A program made the position numbers and the translations under genes. From Strongylocentrotus droebachiensis (lineage: Eukaryota; Echinodermata; Echinoidea; Camarodonta; Strongylocentrotidae): a stretch of DNA of 64,000 nucleotides. The number at the start of each line of letters is the position of its first letter. Within the stretch, counting starts at the first letter, position 1. The stretch lies in NCBI GenBank assembly GCA_035222895.1, contig JAVYIG010007459.1, forward strand, positions 37,826 through 101,825. The letters are read 5' to 3'. Below the pieces are notes generated by a model. It was not told the DNA's origin and ran no database searches. It saw only the letters and a program-made list of their open reading frames with translations. Shown one piece after another: positions 45,670 to 57,809 of this stretch.

Positions 45670-46380
45670 CTTAATTTATTAACAGAGTGATTTTCTTTTA
45701 AATTACACGTCGAACGGTGGAAGAGAGACAAAAACTTACATCATCATATTTGTAAAACGGTTGGAAATATAAGTGATGATTTTAAGCTTCATGTCTTACA
45801 GCCAGAAAATATTGGAAGTAAATTGGTGGTAACCAATACTGCTATTTACTATCCTGCTACTGCTGCTACTTATGGTGATGATGGTGCTGACGTGTTGATG
45901 ATAGTAATACTATTTTTTCTTATTATTATTCTTATCATGACCTTTATGATTATTTTGTATTTATCATATCAATTTCACTACTGAATGTTCTAATTGTTTT
46001 CCTATTAACTTCCTACTATTACAAGCAGTTTTGTATGTTGTATTTGTATTATTTTGTAAATTCAAGACGTATCAGCCTTTAGATGTGCGCTTGAATTTTA
46101 ATCAATAAACCCAGTCAATTCATTTTATGTCAATCAATTTGGCAAATGGGTGCACTATCATTTATTAAATATGGTTTTACCATACTACTGCAGCAGTATT
46201 GTACTAATATCCTTTAGCAGGACTTTAATCTACATTTGCCACAGCATGTGTACAATGGGTACCTTTAGGATGGTTGTGTTGGCTTGTTTGCGCTTGTCAA
46301 TACGACGCCTGGCCGGAATACTCTCCACGGAGCGAAGCGTGGTCATAATCATATGCGGATTAGCAACTAAATCCAATGAC
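45670..46380. other. No gene seen
   Basis: Non-coding sequence upstream of the candidate signal-peptide exon. A promoter or 5'UTR exon of the receptor gene might lie here or beyond but cannot be pointed out. Confidence 0.4.
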
Positions 46381-46384
46381 TTGG

Positions 46385-46520
46385 TTTTTAATCATTACGA
46401 TGTAAAGCGCTCAGAAACGGAATAGTGAGCGCTGTACGAATGTGATTATTGTTATTATCATTATCATTATCATTGTTATGATCATTAATAATATTATGAT
46501 GATGATGATGATGACGATGA
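46385..46520 (+). mobile_element. SINE tail with ATT/ATC run
   Basis: 'gtaaagcgctcag' and 'gtgagcgctgtacgaatg' followed by (ATT/ATC)n resemble SINE 3' ends; the head was not recognised. Confidence 0.5.
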
Positions 46521-46949
46521 AGATGCACAACCTATTCAGAACTATATAACTGTCAAGCCTATGCAGAATCAATGAGATTGCGTTACGTTGTCATCCATTA
46601 CCACCATCACAATGCGCATATTGCAAACTCGTGTACGTTCGCAGCAAAAACACCATTGGCGATAACAGAAATACACATACTAACCTTGTTCACGTGTTGA
46701 ACATCTAAGGACAAACACTATATTCCCCTCGATTCTTGTGAAGTCATTTGAAACAAATATTCAAACAAGGAAACAAAACTTGCAGCTCTACACAAATGTG
46801 GAAGGAACACTACAATAAATCTTGACACTTCGTTTGTAGAAATCATGCGCAAACATAATTTATACATGGAATGCATGAACATCAACACAAATACTAGACG
46901 ACATTTGGTAATATACTGCGTATGCAGCATGTCCTAAAAACCTTTACAA

Positions 46950-47048
46950 TAGGGACCTTTCGATTTGCGTGGACGTGGACGTGTGGCTTCCTTTTAAGGC
47001 ACTGGCAGTCGCTGACAGTTCTCGTCATGCAAATCGAAAAGTCCCAAA
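46950..47048. mobile_element. Small MITE, about 100 bp
   Basis: GGGACCTTTCGATTTGC at the left pairs with GCAAATCGAAAAGTCCC at the right. Confidence 0.7.
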
Positions 47049-47289
47049 TCACAACTGCTCTTGGATATAAGACGCGATCAATTATTGAGAAACCTAGTAC
47101 CTTGCAGTGTATACGTGGAGCATATAAGCAAGTTTTCCCCTTGTATTGTTGGTTAACCAGCCACTCCGAATCTCTTCGTGTGGGATAATAATCAATTGCA
47201 TATTGCATGTGTCATGAAAATTTCATTGTCATTAACCATGCCATTCATCAGATATGAAGCAAACTAAATCTATGCAGAAAGAATAGGTG

Positions 47290-48140
47290 GAGAAAAAGAT
47301 AGATTTTGACGAGATGAATAGATGGACGTGACTGCTAGGCCGTTACCATGATAAAAGATCAATACATATTTTAATATTAGAAAACACGATAATTGGTTTC
47401 AACACCATGAAACAAATGGTTATCATCTAATAATATTAGCTGACCGTTTGATTATAATAAAAATAAATAGGTAATTCGAAGCCACGGTCTTTACACAAAT
47501 GTAGCACAAGCAGAATTTGAGCCATATCAAATAATATATGATTGTTATCTAGTACCCTCAGCTATCATAATTTGCTCGTTTTGTCATAAAGTAGATGGTG
47601 GCCGTAACCATGGTTAATAATTTGTTACACATCAAGAAAAAACTTAATTCTATAAACACACACATTTGTAATTGAACAACATACAAACAAATACAAGCAT
47701 CTAAATCAGAGTATTTGTGCTTCCAGTTTGATTGCAATGCCATCTGAGCCATATTTGAAGTCGCAATTAAGTAAGACAAGAAACATTGTTAGTATTGAAA
47801 AGGTATTATGAAAAAATCATAATTAGTTGAAAAATACTCTAGCTTTTAATTCACGAACCGTTTGAAGTTATCTTTTGTATTTCAGTATGCCACACGGTTT
47901 CAATCACATCCTACTGCGAATACGAAAATACTGCAACAGTGGCGGATTCGGGTGAGCGAAGCACAGGGGCACATGACCGCCCCCCCCCCCCCCAACAAAA
48001 AATTATAATGACATTTTTTTGTCTTGTCACGGTAAATTAGTTGCAGTAGAATAGACATTTCAGATGCAGATACTCTCAAAACTAAAATCAATGTATAGAG
48101 GTCGAACAAAAAAAGATACAAACAAAATAAATGCTCGGTA
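47290..48140. other. No gene seen
   Basis: Non-coding. 'acagtggcggattcggg' at 47937 with a C-run at 47980-47993 looks like a hAT-type end. Confidence 0.45.
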
Positions 48141-48142
48141 TA

Positions 48143-49073
48143 CACTGTAAAAAATAATTTGTTCATTGGTAATTTGTACGTATTTTTTCCATGTAGAATT
48201 TACTTGTAAACATTAGTTTTACCACTTACGCACTAAATTTAAGTCTTGCTAACTCAAACTTTCAATTTAGTAGAACATACGTGGAATATTTAAGTAAAAT
48301 CAAATACATAAGAACTTTAAGTAATTTCAGCTTGTATTAATTTAGTAATTTTAACTCAAAATCAGAAATTATACGTATTACTCAAACAATTTATGTTGAT
48401 TATTCTTATCTTTTTAAAGTAAGGACCGATGCAGTGCGTAATAGAAATATTTACATAATTTATGAATATTCATTAAGGCCAAATTAAACTCTTTTTTAAA
48501 TAAAACAATTCTTTTTTGTGGTTGAATGAAAATTTAAGGACTTTAAAACATTTACTAATTCATTTAACATGGCTAAGCAAAGACAAGACAATTTTTAATT
48601 GTTACCCAGTTCAAAACAAATCAAAACTTGATATCTCAGGAAATTGTCAACCAATTTTCCTTTTAAGATGCTACGATCAAGTATATATATACCGGAGTGT
48701 TGGCCCAGTCAGTAAGAGCGTCCGCCTCACAACCGGGAGGTCGTGGGTTCGAACCCCGGCCGCGTCATACCAAAAGACGTTAAAAGATGGGAGTTGTTGC
48801 TACCTTGTTTAGCGTTCAACAATAAGGGATAGAGCAACGTCGATCTGGCGCTGCAATATGTAATCCTATCATAGCTTTTTTTTAATTATCTAAAATGATT
48901 ACAATACTTAAATTATTTACGTTAATGTAACTCGATTTAACTGAGTAAAAATTTATTCAGCAAAATAAGTAAATTCTACTTAAGATGCCGTAGGTAATAT
49001 TTACTTAATAAAAATAAGGCAATTCTTTTCCTCAATTGTATTGAGTTATTTCGACGATTATTTTGTTACAGTG
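48143..49073. mobile_element. TA-flanked element with CACTGTAAAAAATAAT-type TIRs
   Basis: The left end CACTGTAAAAAATAATTTG is mirrored by the right end ATTATTTTGTTACAGTG; TA lies outside both ends (48141-48142 and 49074-49075). AT-rich interior with many 'aagtaaatt' and 'taactcaa' variants. A SINE is nested at about 48700-48870. Confidence 0.75.
48700..48870 (+). mobile_element. tRNA-derived SINE (family 3), nested
   Basis: The head has A-box TGGCCCAGTCAG and B-box GGTTCGAACCCC and could still fold like a tRNA with a CTCACAA anticodon loop. The body with CAACGTCGATCTGGCGC marks it as SINE rather than a functional tRNA gene. Confidence 0.72.
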
Positions 49074-49075
49074 TA

Positions 49076-49640
49076 CCATCTATATTATGAGACTTTGCAT
49101 GTGACTAACCTGAAATTACCTTGAAATATGCACGTAATGGGAAACTATACTTGAAGGCAATTAAAATTTCACTCGTAAAAATATTAAATACACAAATAAT
49201 GAATAAAATACAGTATACACAGTATCCCAACGTTTTTGACATGTTTTGTTTTAGATTTTTTTTTTTTTGGAAATCCCCATGTTTGTTATTTCTATTCTAC
49301 ACGTCTAAATATAAACTCAAGACGAATATAGATAGTTTTAAAAGCTAATACCCGCAACAGAGTATGTGCCCAATTTTATTTTACACAAAGTCCTAATGTA
49401 GTGTTTTGTCGTCAAGATATTCAGACATAATTATAACGGGGATGAGCTTTATAATGCTACATCCTCTTCTTTCTTTCCAAATCGCGTAGATATGTCATTC
49501 ATTACCAAATAACGACCAGTAGCAAATCAGTGAAAACAAAAATACATATATATATTAAACATAATATCATCATAGAACCAAATATTAAGGAAATGTGCTT
49601 TAGATAATATATTACCTTCTTAGTTCTTTTATGTATGTTT
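49076..49640. other. No gene seen
   Basis: AT-rich non-coding. Confidence 0.5.
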
Positions 49641-49650
49641 TAAGGAATAT

Positions 49651-49919
49651 AGGGTGGTATTCTCGAAAGCGGACTAACTTTAAATCCATGGTTCAATCCA
49701 CCGACTAAGTATGCAATGCCAAGCGTCCATATGAATATATTTTTGAATAATTTAATATGTCACTAAATTAAAAGAAAATGTAATAACATAATTAATAAAC
49801 AACAATATAACTATGATATTATTATGTTATCGTGGTAATTTAGGGACAGATCAAATTATTTAAAATTATGTTCACATGGACACAGTCCCCTCTTGAGAAT
49901 ACCACCCAATGTCACCATC
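49651..49919. mobile_element. MITE with GGGTGGTATTCTC terminal repeats
   Basis: GGGTGGTATTCTCGAAAG at the left is matched by CTTGAGAATACCACCC at the right; about 270 bp, non-coding. Confidence 0.75.
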
Positions 49920-49984
49920 TATTTATTCATTTTCTCTGTATTCATCGATCACTCTACAAACTGAATATCAATATTTATTGATAA

Positions 49985-50080
49985 GAATTTCCCGTGTTAA
50001 AATTAACATGGGAAAATGTTTCAAGATGCGATGTTTCAAGATGGAATCTTTTTTCCCATCTTGAAACATTAGGCTAGCAA
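49985..50080. repeat. Cluster of short hairpins
   Basis: TTTCCCGTGTTAAAATTAAC pairs with ATGGGAAA; ATGTTTCAAGATG is repeated and then complemented by CATCTTGAAACAT. Confidence 0.6.
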
Positions 50081-50369
50081 AGTTTGGATGCCATCCTTAA
50101 ACTACTATAGGCTACCAAAGTTATAAATTATATCTGTATATGTATAAACTCAGATTTTAAGAAATGACAACAGACATTATTTGTTGTATGATTGGTCACT
50201 CTCTTTGTGGATATTAGGGATTATGTTGTCATTTTCGATTTTCACATGTCTTGGTGGCCATAACCTATTGAAAGTAGGAAAATGAATTATTCTACCCCAT
50301 CAAGACTTAGGCATAAGCTCCAAAACACATCGATTAGATAGCTAATACATGATATATTGACAATTTAAG

Positions 50370-50510
50370 GTATTGGTGGCCATATTGGACGCCATTTCGA
50401 AAATAACCTCTTTCCGGGGTTCCTTATTTCTTAGATTTCTATTATGTTATTCCACTAATGGAAACATTTGAAGAACCTTTTGTTGCAATTGTTTTGGGGT
50501 TGGGGTATGT
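50370..50510. repeat. Dispersed repeat shared with 21215-21360
   Basis: Contains 'ggccatattggacgccattt', 'ataacctctttccgggg' and 'ttgttgcaatt'. Confidence 0.6.
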
Positions 50511-50999
50511 TTACTCGTATTCTAATCCGACTGGTGAGGGGTCATGTAGATAAATGTAGACTCAATGCTATTAGTAATAGGCCTATGTGTAAACGTGACG
50601 ACAGATCTAGGGCATGATTTATGACATGAGTAAGCATAATCTTCTGGCATCTGTCGTTATTTTTTAGTTGGAAGGAACAACATTCGAAAAAAGCGCAACA
50701 CCTATATTGAATACTAGAATAATAACATGTATTGATCAAACATGACTTGAACCCGAATAGGTCCATGGACCTGGTTGTGATTACTGTAATAGTACACTGT
50801 GCAAATTCGTGTATTGCTAAACCTTCATTTGAAATATAGAAAGTGCTAAATCAACCATAATGTCTACTTAATATTATATTACAAACTTTATCTTTTATTC
50901 TAGTCTAATTTGTTTTATCATATATTCTTCATCATATTCTATTTTTCTATATCCTATTTTGCCTTATTCTCTAATTCAGTCTTCTTTGTACTTAAAAGT

Positions 51000-51715
51000 A
51001 ACACATATTCCAATGATCCCTCTTTTCTATTGATAATATTTCCGCGACGAATTGAGAATTTTGGTAGACATGGATGAAATACAGCAACCCATCCATGGCA
51101 AGACGTAATGCAAAAGATGATTATGATAATAAGAATAAAACGAATAATAATAATTATAAGATAAACATCGTTAATCGTGAGAACGTTCACGTCAATGCCC
51201 CTCTGCCGAATAGTCTGAACAATAGAATCGAGCAAGTGAAATCAACTTTTAAACGAATTTATCGTACGTCCTGAAATATTAATTTGCTACTGCTTATCAT
51301 ATTAATATTAAATGGAAGCAATGGCGAACGATTGTCGCTAAAACGCAGCAATGGTCGCTTAGATTTCTTTACTCTAAAAATTACCATGAGACAGCTCAGA
51401 GAAAGATATAAATATGATCGATAAAGATTTTTTCTGACTTGTGTTTTTTCAATACAGGTTGATCAATCGACCTTATTGATACAGATCGATCAATCGATCT
51501 TATTTACTGGGTGGAAGCCACAAATATATTTAATAAACATGATATTGTCTTGAAAACAATCAGAAAACATTAGAACTAGAATAAAAAAAAAGACACAATG
51601 TGATTATGTAAACAAGTACTTTTTTCCATTTTAGTCCCCCACCACCAAATAATTCAAAGCAAAACTGGAGCCTGGTGCAAATAAGGGTAGACTCATATAC
51701 AATAATTTAAAAGGA
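51000..51715. repeat. Left copy of a direct duplication flanking the large inverted repeat
   Basis: Segments A (51000-51270), B (51300-51345) and C (51535-51715) recur in the same order and direction at 54260-54650. Shared phrases include GAGAACGTTCACG/GGGAACATTCACG, ATGGAAGCAATGGCGAACG, AAACATGATATTGTCTTGAA and GGTGCAAATAAGGGTAGACT. A further piece of A recurs at 54720-54870. Confidence 0.8.
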
Positions 51716-51833
51716 GAAAGAGAAGAATCGTTTCGGCAAAATTGGTGATTTTATATTCTCTATGATCGAGGCATACACATGCACATTACATACTCCGTGG
51801 TAAGGAGGAAGTAGGCGAGGAAAACATGAAGGC

Positions 51834-51837
<4 letters not shown>

Positions 51838-51877
<40 letters not shown>
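51838..51877. repeat. (GA)n microsatellite
   Basis: A perfect GA run of about 38 bp. Confidence 0.95.
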
Positions 51878-51878
<1 letters not shown>

Positions 51879-51996
51879 CTCTGGTTCAAATTCAGTTTTC
51901 TCTAAATATAAACCCGGTATTGATGACCATTCATCTGCCATGTGATTGCCAAGTGACGCTACATACAAATAGTACTAGTCCTGTAGAAGTTTTTCA

Positions 51997-54193
51997 GACC
52001 TGGAAAAGTTGATAAGTACAAGGTTTTTTTGTTGATATGTGTTCTAAATGGGCAACTTGGGCAACTTTTTTAATAGCCATATTAGCATAATCATCTAATT
52101 AGCATATGTGCAATATGTAATAATGTTGCCAATCTCAATCCAGGAAGCCTGAAAACATGGATAATATGACTTTTCCAGGGTTTTCTATGACAAGGAATCC
52201 ATTTATGACACCAATTTTTATTTTTAAGTAATACAATTGTCTTAAATATCTTAATTAGCATAATATGTACAATATATATGGACTTCATTGTCATTGTTTA
52301 TCTATAAAGCCTAAAAATGGTGCACTGCAACATTGTAAATCACTTTTGAAAGATTAATCATTAATTCATGAGAAGATATTCCATGTATATGTAGTATAAT
52401 TAGCCTAATTAGCTTAATAATCTAATTAGCATATATGTGCAATATGTAATAATGTTGCTAATCTTAATCCAGGAAGCCTGAAAACCTGGATAATATGACT
52501 TTTACAGGGTTTTCTATGATGAGGAATTCATTTATGACACCAGTTTTTGATTCCAAGTAATACAATTGTCTTAAATAGCACAATGAGCATAATGAGCATG
52601 CGTACAATATATGGACTTCATTGTCATTGTTTATCTATAAAGCCTAAAAATGGTGCAATGCAACATTATAAATCACTTTTGAAAGATTAATCATTAATTC
52701 ATGAGAAGATATTCCATGTAGATGTAGTATAATTAACCTGATTGGCATAATAATCTAATCAGCATATATAAGCAATATGTATTAATGTTGTTAATCTAAA
52801 TTTAGGAAGCCTGAAAACCTGGATAATATGACTTTTCCAAGAATTCTGCCACAAGCTTGAGCAACGTCGGGCTTGTACTCTCAATGGTTCTAGCCTTGGT
52901 AAACATAACATAGACAGATCATAGTTCGTACTGTTGTATTAAACATCCCTGGCCTACATACGTACTTGTCTCACCACATCATCAATTCCATTACTATCAT
53001 CTGCTTTAACCATCTTCAGTGTGTTTCCGACTGTCTCTCTAAATCCAATGACTGAAGCCCAACCTCCAATGCGTATGATGACCCCGTCATTTCCTAGACA
53101 TTTCATGAGGTTCGACAACATTGCCTTGCAACCAAGATAACCACCACATTGGACATACAATTTGTGAAGCTAAATGAGTCCCAAATAATTGATATTCTAC
53201 AAATATGCTAATTAGGCTTATTAGTACAATAATTACATATTAAGCAAATTGCATTACTTAAAAATAAAAACTGGAATCACAACTGAATCCCTCGTCATGG
53301 AAAACCATGGAAAAGTCATATTATCCATGTTTTCAGTCTTCCTGGATTAAGATTACCAACATTATTACATATCGCACATACAGTGTATATGCTAATTAGG
53401 CTAATTATACGACATCTACATTGAATATCTTCTAATGAATTAATGTGTAGTCTTTCAAAAGGTCATTTACAATGTTGCAGTGCACCATTTTTAGACTTTA
53501 TAGATAAACAATGACAATGAAGTCCATAATTATATTGTACGCATGCTCATTTTGCTCATTGTGCTATTTAAGACAATTGCATTACTTGGAATAAAAAACT
53601 GGTGTCATAAATGAATTCCTCATCATATAAAACCCTGGAAAAGTCATATTATTCATGTTTTCAGGCTTCCTGGATTAAGATTAGCAACATTATTACATAT
53701 TGCAGTTGCACATATATGCTAATTAGATTATTATGCTAATTAGGCTAATTATACTACATATACATGGAATATCTTCTCATGAATTAATGATTAATCTTTC
53801 AAAAGTGATTTACAATGTTGCATTGCACCATTTTTAGGCTTTATAGATAAACAATGACAATCAAGTCCATACATTGTACATATTTTGCTAATTATGCTAA
53901 TTATGCTATTTAAGACAATTGTATTACTTAAAAATTAAAATTGGTGCCATAAATGGACTCCTTGTCATAGAAAACCCTTGAAAAGTCGTATTATCCATGT
54001 TTTCAGGCTTCCTGGATTGAGATTAGCAACATTATTACATATTGCACATATGGTAATTAGATGATTATGCTAATATGGCTATTAAAAAAGTTGCCCAAGG
54101 TTGCCAAGCTGGCAACGAAGCTGAATTTACTTCAATACCCATCTAGAACACAAATCAACAAAAAAACCTTGTACTTATCAACTTTTCCAGGTC
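51997..54193. repeat. Large inverted repeat (~2.2 kb) with internally repeated arms
   Basis: The outer ends are GACCTGGAAAAGTTGATAAG and its complement ending at 54193. Left arm 51997 to about 52838, right arm about 53200 to 54193. Each arm holds about three tandem units of 320-340 bp, recognisable by AATCCAGGAAGCCTGAAAAC, ATGACTTTTCC and CATTGTCATTGTTTATC or their complements. The loop of about 350 bp is unrelated to the arms and contains an exon-like open frame. No transposase seen. Confidence 0.88.
52966..53169 (-). CDS. Exon-like open frame in the loop of the inverted repeat, product not recognised
   Basis: A 68-codon frame is bracketed by an acceptor (...ACTCATTTAG) and a donor (GTACGT); it is exactly divisible by three (phase 0-0). 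It reads LYVQCGGYLGCKAMLSNL, then VIIRIGGWASVIGF and ends near DDVVRQ. Base composition is clearly less AT-rich than the arms. It could be an exon of a host gene split by repeats, or a host fragment captured by a mobile element. VIIRIGGW faintly recalls the VRVGGGW stretch of GAS2-type GAR domains, which I would not rely on. No partner exons were found nearby. Confidence 0.4.
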
Positions 54194-54259
54194 ATGTACA
54201 TGGTATATGGTACCGTCTACTGGACTATACCATGGTATCGTTAATTGTCAACGTATTGT

Positions 54260-54870
54260 TCAAAAAGCTGTGGACAGACGATGAACAAATAAGAATAATA
54301 TAATACAAGGTCGTTTATCGTGGGAACATTCACGGCTGCCACATAATTCGAACAATAGTAGAATCAACCAAGCGCCATCAATTACTGTTAAACGAATGTA
54401 TTGTGAGTCTAAATGGAAGCAATGGCGAACGGTTGTCGCTTAGAGCAATATATTACTATGATGGATAAACATGATATTGTCTTGAAAACAGTCAGACAAC
54501 ATTAGAACTAGAATCAAAACAAGACACAATGTGATCATGTAAATAAGTACATTTTTTCTATGTTAGGCCTCCAGCACCAAATAACAAGGCAAAACTCGAG
54601 CCAGGTGCAAATAAGGGTAGACTTAAATACAATAATTTGTGACATATTGCCTATTGTCATGACTATATTTTCTACTTATTTATTCTTTATATTTTAATTT
54701 AATTCAAAATAGTTATTCTAGTGATTACCCTTTTCTCTTTATAATTTTTTACCAACGAACCGAATGTTGTAGTACACATCTTTGATGTAGTATAGTAATA
54801 AAACATGGGTACATGGCGTACAGCAAAAGATGATAATAATGATAATAAGAAGAATAAATAATAATAATAA
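54260..54870. repeat. Right copy of the direct duplication
   Basis: Holds A', B' and C' in order (54260-54650), then a second partial A'' (54720-54870) with CATGGCGTACAGCAAAAGAT matching 51093-51118 in part. The copies are clearly diverged. Confidence 0.75.
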
Positions 54871-54979
54871 TAATAAAAACGGTGCTTATAAAACGCTTAC
54901 CACCGACGACTCTAAGCGCTATAACAAACAAAATACATTGATAAACAATAAATATTAAACAAAACAAGTAGAAAATGCA

Positions 54980-55425
54980 AATAGGAATTATTTCATTTCA
55001 TTTCATTTATTTATTTAAATACGGTAACTCTCATAGCCTAAACGGTTGTTTTTCAGAAAGTCCGTGACTGAATAAAAAAAAAATACAAATTATATCACAA
55101 AACAAAATCCAGTAACAAAAGGTAACAAACCATAAAAATATGCAAAATAATCGAATCAAATCAACAACTAAAAAAAAAAAAAAAGAAAACATGAATATTT
55201 ATAATGTACAAAATACAAATGAAATAATTAACATAGAAGTGTATTGTAAACCGAGAGTCTGATTGACTCTCCTCCCAAGGGTCAGCCCCCCCCCCGCTAC
55301 TTAGGTGGTGACCTGATGTGTTTTCTAAAAACTTTTTATTCTCTATGGTTTTCAGTTCCTGTAAAATTGTGTTCCAGCATTTCACTCCTCTATAACTTAA
55401 ACTCCTTATTTTATAATTTGTTTGG
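54980..55425 (-). mobile_element. 3' end of a non-LTR retrotransposon with (GAAAT)n tail
   Basis: On the minus strand RGVKCWNTILQELKTIENKK is readable (about 55395-55335), again the end of an ORF2-like protein; a 3'UTR and AAATGAAATGAAATGAAAT follow at 54987-55010. Same tail type as at 31606. Confidence 0.6.
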
Positions 55426-55484
55426 CCTTTAGGTAATGCGAAATTATGAAAAAGAATAATACAATATCAACAATAATAATCAAA

Positions 55485-55690
55485 CATTGAATTCGTCCTG
55501 GAGACTAATTAGGTGATCTGCCGCTTTGATCGAGACTTTAACTGACCCCTGACTAGGCGTAGTGGCGTGCGCCTGTAATCCAGCTAAGGATGGAAGTTAC
55601 AAACTGATTCAGCCAAGGACGCAGGTTCGAAACTGAGTCGCGTCTTTCGGATGGTGACGTTTAAAGGTCGGTCCCCAGACGTAAATAATC
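55485..55690 (+). mobile_element. SINE-like element with 7SL-like 5' sequence
   Basis: GTGGCGTGCGCCTGTAATCC followed by AGCTAAGGATG resembles the Alu domain of SRP (7SL) RNA (GTGGCGCGTGCCTGTAGTCC, AGCTA). A B-box-like GGTTCGAAAC follows at about 55625. Upstream, 55485-55545 is a repeat shared with 39303-39350. It may be a 7SL-derived SINE, or a chimera with a tRNA-type promoter. Confidence 0.5.
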
Positions 55691-55721
55691 AAATCTGATT
55701 GATACACGTCTGTAAAAATCC

Positions 55722-55733
55722 AATACACACACA

Positions 55734-55776
<43 letters not shown>

Positions 55777-55797
55777 ACACACGCACACACACACCCA
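55722..55797. repeat. (AC)n microsatellite
   Basis: A CA run with a few interruptions; the Val/Cys and Thr/His frames are artefacts. Confidence 0.95.
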
Positions 55798-55799
55798 AC

Positions 55800-57570
55800 A
55801 GTGTCGATTTGTATCCGTGGTTGGGGGGATGATAGGTGCCAAAATATTTTCGGCAATGGATCAAAGCAACCAAGAGGTAGAAACGTTTGTCAGGTTGCAC
55901 CCCCTGCCTTCCAAGTTATTAACTTTTTCAAGTCACCCTCAATTAAGATAACATTTCAGAGAATATGGGACCCATGTGGGTCCAACATGGGCTTGCTACC
56001 TGGGTTACTATCCTATAATTGTCCTCTCTGTCTCTCATTATCTCTCTCTCCCACTTTCTACTTCTTTTTTGCACTTTTGCGCTTCGCACTTAACATTTAG
56101 CTCGTTGCTTTTTAACGCTGCATGCGGCTTTGCATTCGGCGCACTGCATTTCTATGATGCTGTTGATTGAATAAATTGAATGAATTCATCAATTCCTGAT
56201 GTAGCCGTATGAGCGAGAATTCAATTTATTCTTGTCTCATATACAGTTGTCTCATTTACGTATGTAGGCTATTATGAAAATGAGATAGCAAAATGTGTAT
56301 ATTGATGGTCATCTTGCGAGTAATAACCATTAACTACTCTCATCGCGCTCTCATCATTAATTTTTCTCTTCATTCTTATTTTTGATGGTGAATTATTGGG
56401 GAGGGGATGATTGTACAGGCCACCCCCCCCCACCTGAAATATGGGGGGGGGGGGGGTATATTACCCCCATCCCCCCGGGATCGACACCCATGCACACACC
56501 CCTCTATAATCGAAGTAGATCACAACCATGTAGCACGATCGCCGAGGGGAAAGTACGACAAAATTATACATTTAATAATGTAAGTATTTTCATTTCATTT
56601 ATAGTTCCAAATTCGATTCAAACAGAACCAGAGTTATTATGCTTGAACATTCGGCAAATATGATAAACATGTACACTGGGCAGCTTGGTTGAACGGCTCA
56701 ATGTATGCATATCGGCCTAACCAGAAATCGTCATCAAAACAATTTTCCCAGACTAATATTTAGTATAGTAAACGTGGTATAGTAAATTTTGATTTCTGAA
56801 CAGAAGGATTTATCAGCTCATATGTATCTTTAGTAGTTTGGGAATGTGAACGAAAGATAATAGTCTCACGCAAATTTACTTGCGATGGTACTGAAATAAG
56901 GTTGAGCAGCTATTCAAATTTCCTTTCTCGATGGTCCATTTAAGCGCCGTTATAAATATTAGGCAAAATAGAATGATCAATTTTGAAATTCCAGCAATGA
57001 TAAGAAGTTTTACCGAAATCCTGATTTAATGGAGCGGTACCTGATATTCTTTATATTGTATAAAATATTCTGCTATCAAAATAAAAACCTTTTGTCCGTT
57101 ATTACATCTACATAATACGCTTTAAATTCTTCTGACATTGATTTTCCAGGCCAAAGTTCACAGTTTCAGCCAAATTACCAGAACCAATTTAAAAAGCATT
57201 GAAAGATATACCCCTTTTCCTCCGATTAGTTTAAAAACTTTGCACATCTCATTGAACCGTTTAATCTTATGAAAATATTTTTTCTCCAGGATAAGTGATT
57301 TCTTATGGCATGTGGTTTATTTTTCTGCGTAGTTCTACTAAGTTTATTCAATTTCAATATTTTGGTGACATTTTGCTTATGAAATGCATTTTTGTAATAA
57401 CAATGGATCAAACAAACAAACATACAAAACAAACTGCATGAGGTTTAAAGAGTCAAGACCCAGTTTTTCCAGAATAAGTCGGGTACAATAAAATGTACAT
57501 GTATATCTACTGTTCCTAAACCCAAATTACATGAATGTTAGCGCTATACATCATAGATTTGTTATCTTTT
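55800..57570. other. No gene seen
   Basis: Non-coding. 56424-56480 has neighbouring C- and G-runs with GATCGACACCCATGC, probably another transposon end. Confidence 0.5.
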
Positions 57571-57575
57571 CTTTT

Positions 57576-57799
57576 GTTATCTGTACAAAAATGACAAGAT
57601 GTTGGGCGGAAAATTACTTTGCCGACGATTCTCCCTTAAACGAGGGAGCCATTTACACCTTCACATCTGTCGCTATTATGCTCACATGTTATCTGTACAA
57701 AAATGACAAGATGTTGGGCGGAAAATTACTTTGCCGACGATTCTCCCTTAAACGAGGGAGCCATTTACACCTTCACATCTGTCGCTATTATGCTCACAT
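57576..57799. repeat. 112-bp tandem duplication, two identical copies
   Basis: Copies 57576-57687 and 57688-57799 begin GTTATCTGTACAAAAATGAC and end TATTATGCTCACAT. I see no difference. The period is not a multiple of three, so the frame across it is not conserved. Confidence 0.92.
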
Positions 57800-57809
57800 G
57801 ACCATGGTG

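Noticed and set aside
48706-48775. tRNA-Val-like gene
   Set aside because: The head folds plausibly, but it is nested in an AT-rich transposon and followed by SINE sequence.
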